Origin: 73-13 sp035556395
GTDB lineage: Bacteria; Actinomycetota; Actinomycetes; Actinomycetales; Microbacteriaceae
NCBI GenBank assembly: GCA_035556395.1
Contig: DATMFB010000153.1
Location: forward strand, 1-7,553
Direction of reading: 5' to 3'
Length of the DNA stretch: 7,553 nucleotides
In this document: positions 5,826-7,553 of the stretch, in pieces
How the letters are laid out: each line of letters opens with the position of its first letter
Numbering within the stretch: the first letter of the stretch is position 1
Notes under the pieces: model-generated
Seen by the model: only the letters and a program-made list of their open reading frames with translations
Database searches by the model: none
Told to the model about the DNA's origin: nothing
Program-made: the position numbers and the translations under genes

Positions 5826-6434
5826 ATGTTCGACGTCGGCGTCCTGCAGAACGCGATCGTCCGCCTCGAGCCGCTGCGTCCCGACCATGCGCCGGGCCTC
5901 GCGGCCGCCGCCGCGGGTCCGCGCGAGAGCTACGGCTGGACGGCCGTGCCGACGCCCGAGACGGTCGAGGCGACGATCGCCGAGGAACTTGCCCGTCCGG
6001 CGTTCTGGCCCTTCGTCCAGATCGATGTCGCGACCGAGCGCATCGTCGGGCACACCTCGTATCTGACGCCGCGCTACTGGCCGGACGGGAGGCTGCTCGG
6101 CGTCGAGATCGGCTCGACGTGGCTGCATGCAGCGGCGCAGGGCACGGGGATCAACTCGGCGGCGAAGCTCCTGCTGCTGGACCACGCCTTCGACGTGCTC
6201 GGGGCACTGCGCGTCGACCTCAAGACGGATGCCCGCAACGCCCGCTCGCGCGCGGGCATCCTCGCGATCGGCGCGAGCTTCGAGGGCGTGCTGAGGAGGT
6301 GGCAGCCCTCGGCCGCGCCGGGGGAGCAGGATCGCGCCCGCGATACCGCGATGTTCTCGATCGTCCGTGCGGATTGGCCCGGTGTGCGCGAGCGACTGCT
6401 CGCGCGCCTGGCGCAGAAGTCGGCGCGGCCTTAG
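5826..6434 (+). CDS. GNAT-family N-acetyltransferase, RimJ/RimL-like
   Basis: This 202-residue protein shows the GNAT fold pattern. The N-terminal β-strand is IVRLEPLRPDHAPGL (11–25), then IVGHTSYL at 73–80, an acetyl-CoA-binding strand/loop GVEIGSTWLHAAAQGTGIN at 92–110 with QGTG matching the (Q/R)xxGx(G/A) pyrophosphate loop, and the C-terminal signature DARNARSRAGILAIGASFEGVLR at 135–157, where RimJ/RimL-type proteins have 'N..S....e..GF..EG..R'. It should move an acetyl group from acetyl-CoA to an amine; the substrate is unknown. The ATG at 5826 is two bases after the argS stop. An in-frame GTG at 5820 overlaps that stop (GTGA) and would add Val-Ser. Either arrangement implies co-transcription and coupled translation with argS. 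Its TAG stop overlaps the stop of the converging gene. Confidence 0.88.
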   Translation: MFDVGVLQNAIVRLEPLRPDHAPGLAAAAAGPRESYGWTAVPTPETVEATIAEELARPAFWPFVQIDVATERIVGHTSYLTPRYWPDGRLLGVEIGSTWLHAAAQGTGINSAAKLLLLDHAFDVLGALRVDLKTDARNARSRAGILAIGASFEGVLRRWQPSAAPGEQDRARDTAMFSIVRADWPGVRERLLARLAQKSARP

Positions 6435-6700
6435 GTCCCGTCGACGTCGAAGAGGCGGTTGATCTGGCGGCGCTTGGTCGCGCGCAGCCGCGGGCCGAAG
6501 ATCGCCAGGGCGATGCCGGCGAGCAGGATCACGATGCCGAGGATGAGCGTCCCGTAGACCCCCGACCTGAGGTCGACGAGGACGCCGACGACCGTCAGGC
6601 CCGCGCCGACGATGATCCCGACGATCGCGTTCCAGCCGATAAAGGCGGAGTCCGCCCGATAGTAGGTGTTCGCCGCGTCCTTGCGGCTCTGTTCGTCCAC
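6431..6700 (-). CDS. Small two-helix membrane protein, unknown function
   Basis: From GTG at 6700–6698 this encodes 89 residues: a polar, charged N-terminus (VDEQSRKDAANTYYRADSAF), two hydrophobic helices at about 22–43 and 49–69 joined by the short VDLRSGVYG turn, and a basic C-terminus (RLRATKRRQINRLF). By the positive-inside rule both ends should be cytoplasmic. I do not recognise a family. A longer reading frame extends upstream, but that extension looks non-coding and overlaps the lysA start. The GTG at 6700 is preferred because TAGCAT lies seven bases before it and helix placement is sensible. There is no ribosome binding site, consistent with a leaderless message. The gene is divergent from lysA and converges on the acetyltransferase gene, sharing TTAG at the stops. 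Confidence 0.72.
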   Translation of the reverse strand: MDEQSRKDAANTYYRADSAFIGWNAIVGIIVGAGLTVVGVLVDLRSGVYGTLILGIVILLAGIALAIFGPRLRATKRRQINRLFDVDGT

Positions 6701-6707
6701 GTCGGCG

Positions 6708-6713
6708 ATGCTA
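6708..6713 (-). promoter_or_regulatory. Candidate –10 box for the small membrane protein (leaderless)
   Basis: Read on the minus strand this is TAGCAT, seven bases before the GTG at 6700. This spacing places the transcription start at the start codon. No clear –35 is seen. Confidence 0.5.
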
Positions 6714-6768
6714 CCGACCCCGGGTGCTTGGGGGCATGCCCGACGGATCTCCGCGAGGTGCTCCCCGG

Positions 6769-6774
6769 TACGAT
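6769..6774 (+). promoter_or_regulatory. Candidate –10 box for lysA (leaderless start)
   Basis: TACGAT ends six bases before the lysA ATG (spacer TGTGGG), so the message would begin at or next to the A of the ATG. This implies a lysA promoter separate from argS. A 10-bp palindrome, GGGCATGCCC, lies upstream at 6732–6741, in the spacer shared with the divergent gene; a regulatory role for it is only a guess. Confidence 0.6.
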
Positions 6775-6780
6775 TGTGGG

Positions 6781-7553
6781 ATGTCCGGCAATCCGCTCGC
6801 CCCCGATTGGCTGCGGATGCCGCAAGACGCGAACGCCCTCGCACCCGGCGTGTGGTCGCAGAACGCGATCCGCGCGGCCGACGGGGTCATCGAGTTCGCG
6901 GGCGTCTCGGCGAACGAGCTCGCCGAGACCTACGGGACGCCGCTCTACGTCGTCGACGAGGCGGACCTCCGCGACCGCGCGGCCCAGGTGAAGGCGGCCT
7001 TCGACGCCGCGATGCAGGGCATCGGGACCTCGGCGAAGGTGTACTACGCGGGCAAGGCGTTCCTGTCGACCGAGGTCGTGCGCTGGATCGACGCGGCCGG
7101 GCTCGGGATCGACGTCGCGAGCGAGGGGGAGCTCGCCGTCGCGCTCGCGGGCGGCATCGACCCCGCGCGGATCGGCGTCCACGGCAACAACAAGTCAGAA
7201 CGCCAGATCGCCCGCGCCGTCGAGGCAGGCGTCGGTGCGATCGTCATCGACTCCGCGATCGAGGTCGAGCGTGTCGCCGCGGCGGCCGCGCGCGCCGGGA
7301 AGGTCCAGCGGGTCCGGCTGCGCATCAACGCGGGCGTGCATGCCTCGACGCACGAGTACCTCGCGACGGCGCACGAGGACCAGAAGTTCGGCGTCACGAC
7401 CGCGGACGCGCCCGGCATCGTCGCGGCGATCCGCGCGCTCCCGGGGCTCGAGTTCCTCGGCCTGCACTCGCACATCGGCTCGCAGATCTTCGAGTCGGAC
7501 GGCTTCGCGGAGGCCGCGAGGCGGCTGCTCGCGCTGCACGCGCTGCTCCTGGA
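6781..7553 (+). CDS. lysA: Diaminopimelate decarboxylase (3' end outside window)
   Basis: The 257 residues present are the N-terminal part of LysA, the PLP enzyme that decarboxylates meso-diaminopimelate to L-lysine in the last step of lysine synthesis. The start MSGNPLAPDWL is typical of actinobacterial LysA. Residues 52–60 read GTPLYVVDE. KVYYAGKAFLS at 86–96 carries the PLP lysine, K92. GIDVASEGEL (109–118), HGNNKSE (134–140) and LRINAGVHASTHEYLATAHE (180–199) follow the alanine-racemase-like barrel order. QKFGV (201–205) and LHSHIGSQIF (228–237) are PLP-site and substrate-site motifs. Actinobacterial LysA proteins are about 450–475 residues, so slightly more than half is visible. The ATG has no ribosome binding site but a TACGAT box just before it. 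In related genomes hom and thr genes often follow, which this window cannot show. Confidence 0.97.
   Translation, partial: MSGNPLAPDWLRMPQDANALAPGVWSQNAIRAADGVIEFAGVSANELAETYGTPLYVVDEADLRDRAAQVKAAFDAAMQGIGTSAKVYYAGKAFLSTEVVRWIDAAGLGIDVASEGELAVALAGGIDPARIGVHGNNKSERQIARAVEAGVGAIVIDSAIEVERVAAAAARAGKVQRVRLRINAGVHASTHEYLATAHEDQKFGVTTADAPGIVAAIRALPGLEFLGLHSHIGSQIFESDGFAEAARRLLALHALLL

Overview
The window is high-GC DNA with strong G/C preference at third codon positions, frequent GTG starts and little intergenic space. Its gene content (an argS–lysA neighbourhood, a 'TPLYVVDE'-type LysA, an ArgRS with an HxGG version of the HIGH motif, and a TAnnnT –10 placed directly before start codons) points to an actinobacterium. 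I would guess Microbacteriaceae, but the genus cannot be decided from the sequence. It looks like ordinary chromosome: no transposase, phage gene, CRISPR array or toxin–antitoxin pair is visible.

Layout. (1) Bases 1–1279, minus strand: a Na+/H+ antiporter gene (nhaA) followed 22 bases later by the 5' part of a glycerate kinase gene that leaves the window. (2) Bases 1365–3164, plus strand: an ABC-F ATPase resembling Uup, divergent from nhaA, ending in a strong hairpin. (3) Bases 3207–3279, minus strand: tRNA-Arg(CCG), converging on that hairpin. (4) Bases 3332–3931, minus strand: an unrecognised small lipoprotein. (5) Bases 4147–6434, plus strand: argS and a GNAT acetyltransferase gene almost touching it. 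(6) Bases 6431–6700, minus strand: a small two-helix membrane protein whose stop codon overlaps the acetyltransferase stop. (7) From 6781, plus strand: lysA, which runs off the right edge.

How they fit together. argS and lysA are joined in one operon in corynebacteria. Here they are separated by a same-strand acetyltransferase gene and an opposite-strand membrane-protein gene, and lysA appears to have its own promoter. A gene for one of the tRNAs charged by ArgRS lies about 870 bases from argS. Three genes (argS, the small membrane protein, lysA) have a TAnnnT hexamer 6–8 bases before the start codon, as expected for leaderless mRNAs.

No multi-gene system of a new kind is apparent. The items most worth a second look are: an NhaA that seems to lack the two helices equivalent to TM VI–VII; an inverted-repeat element sitting in frame inside the ABC-F gene; a 15-bp perfect inverted repeat directly upstream of argS; and the leaderless promoter pattern.
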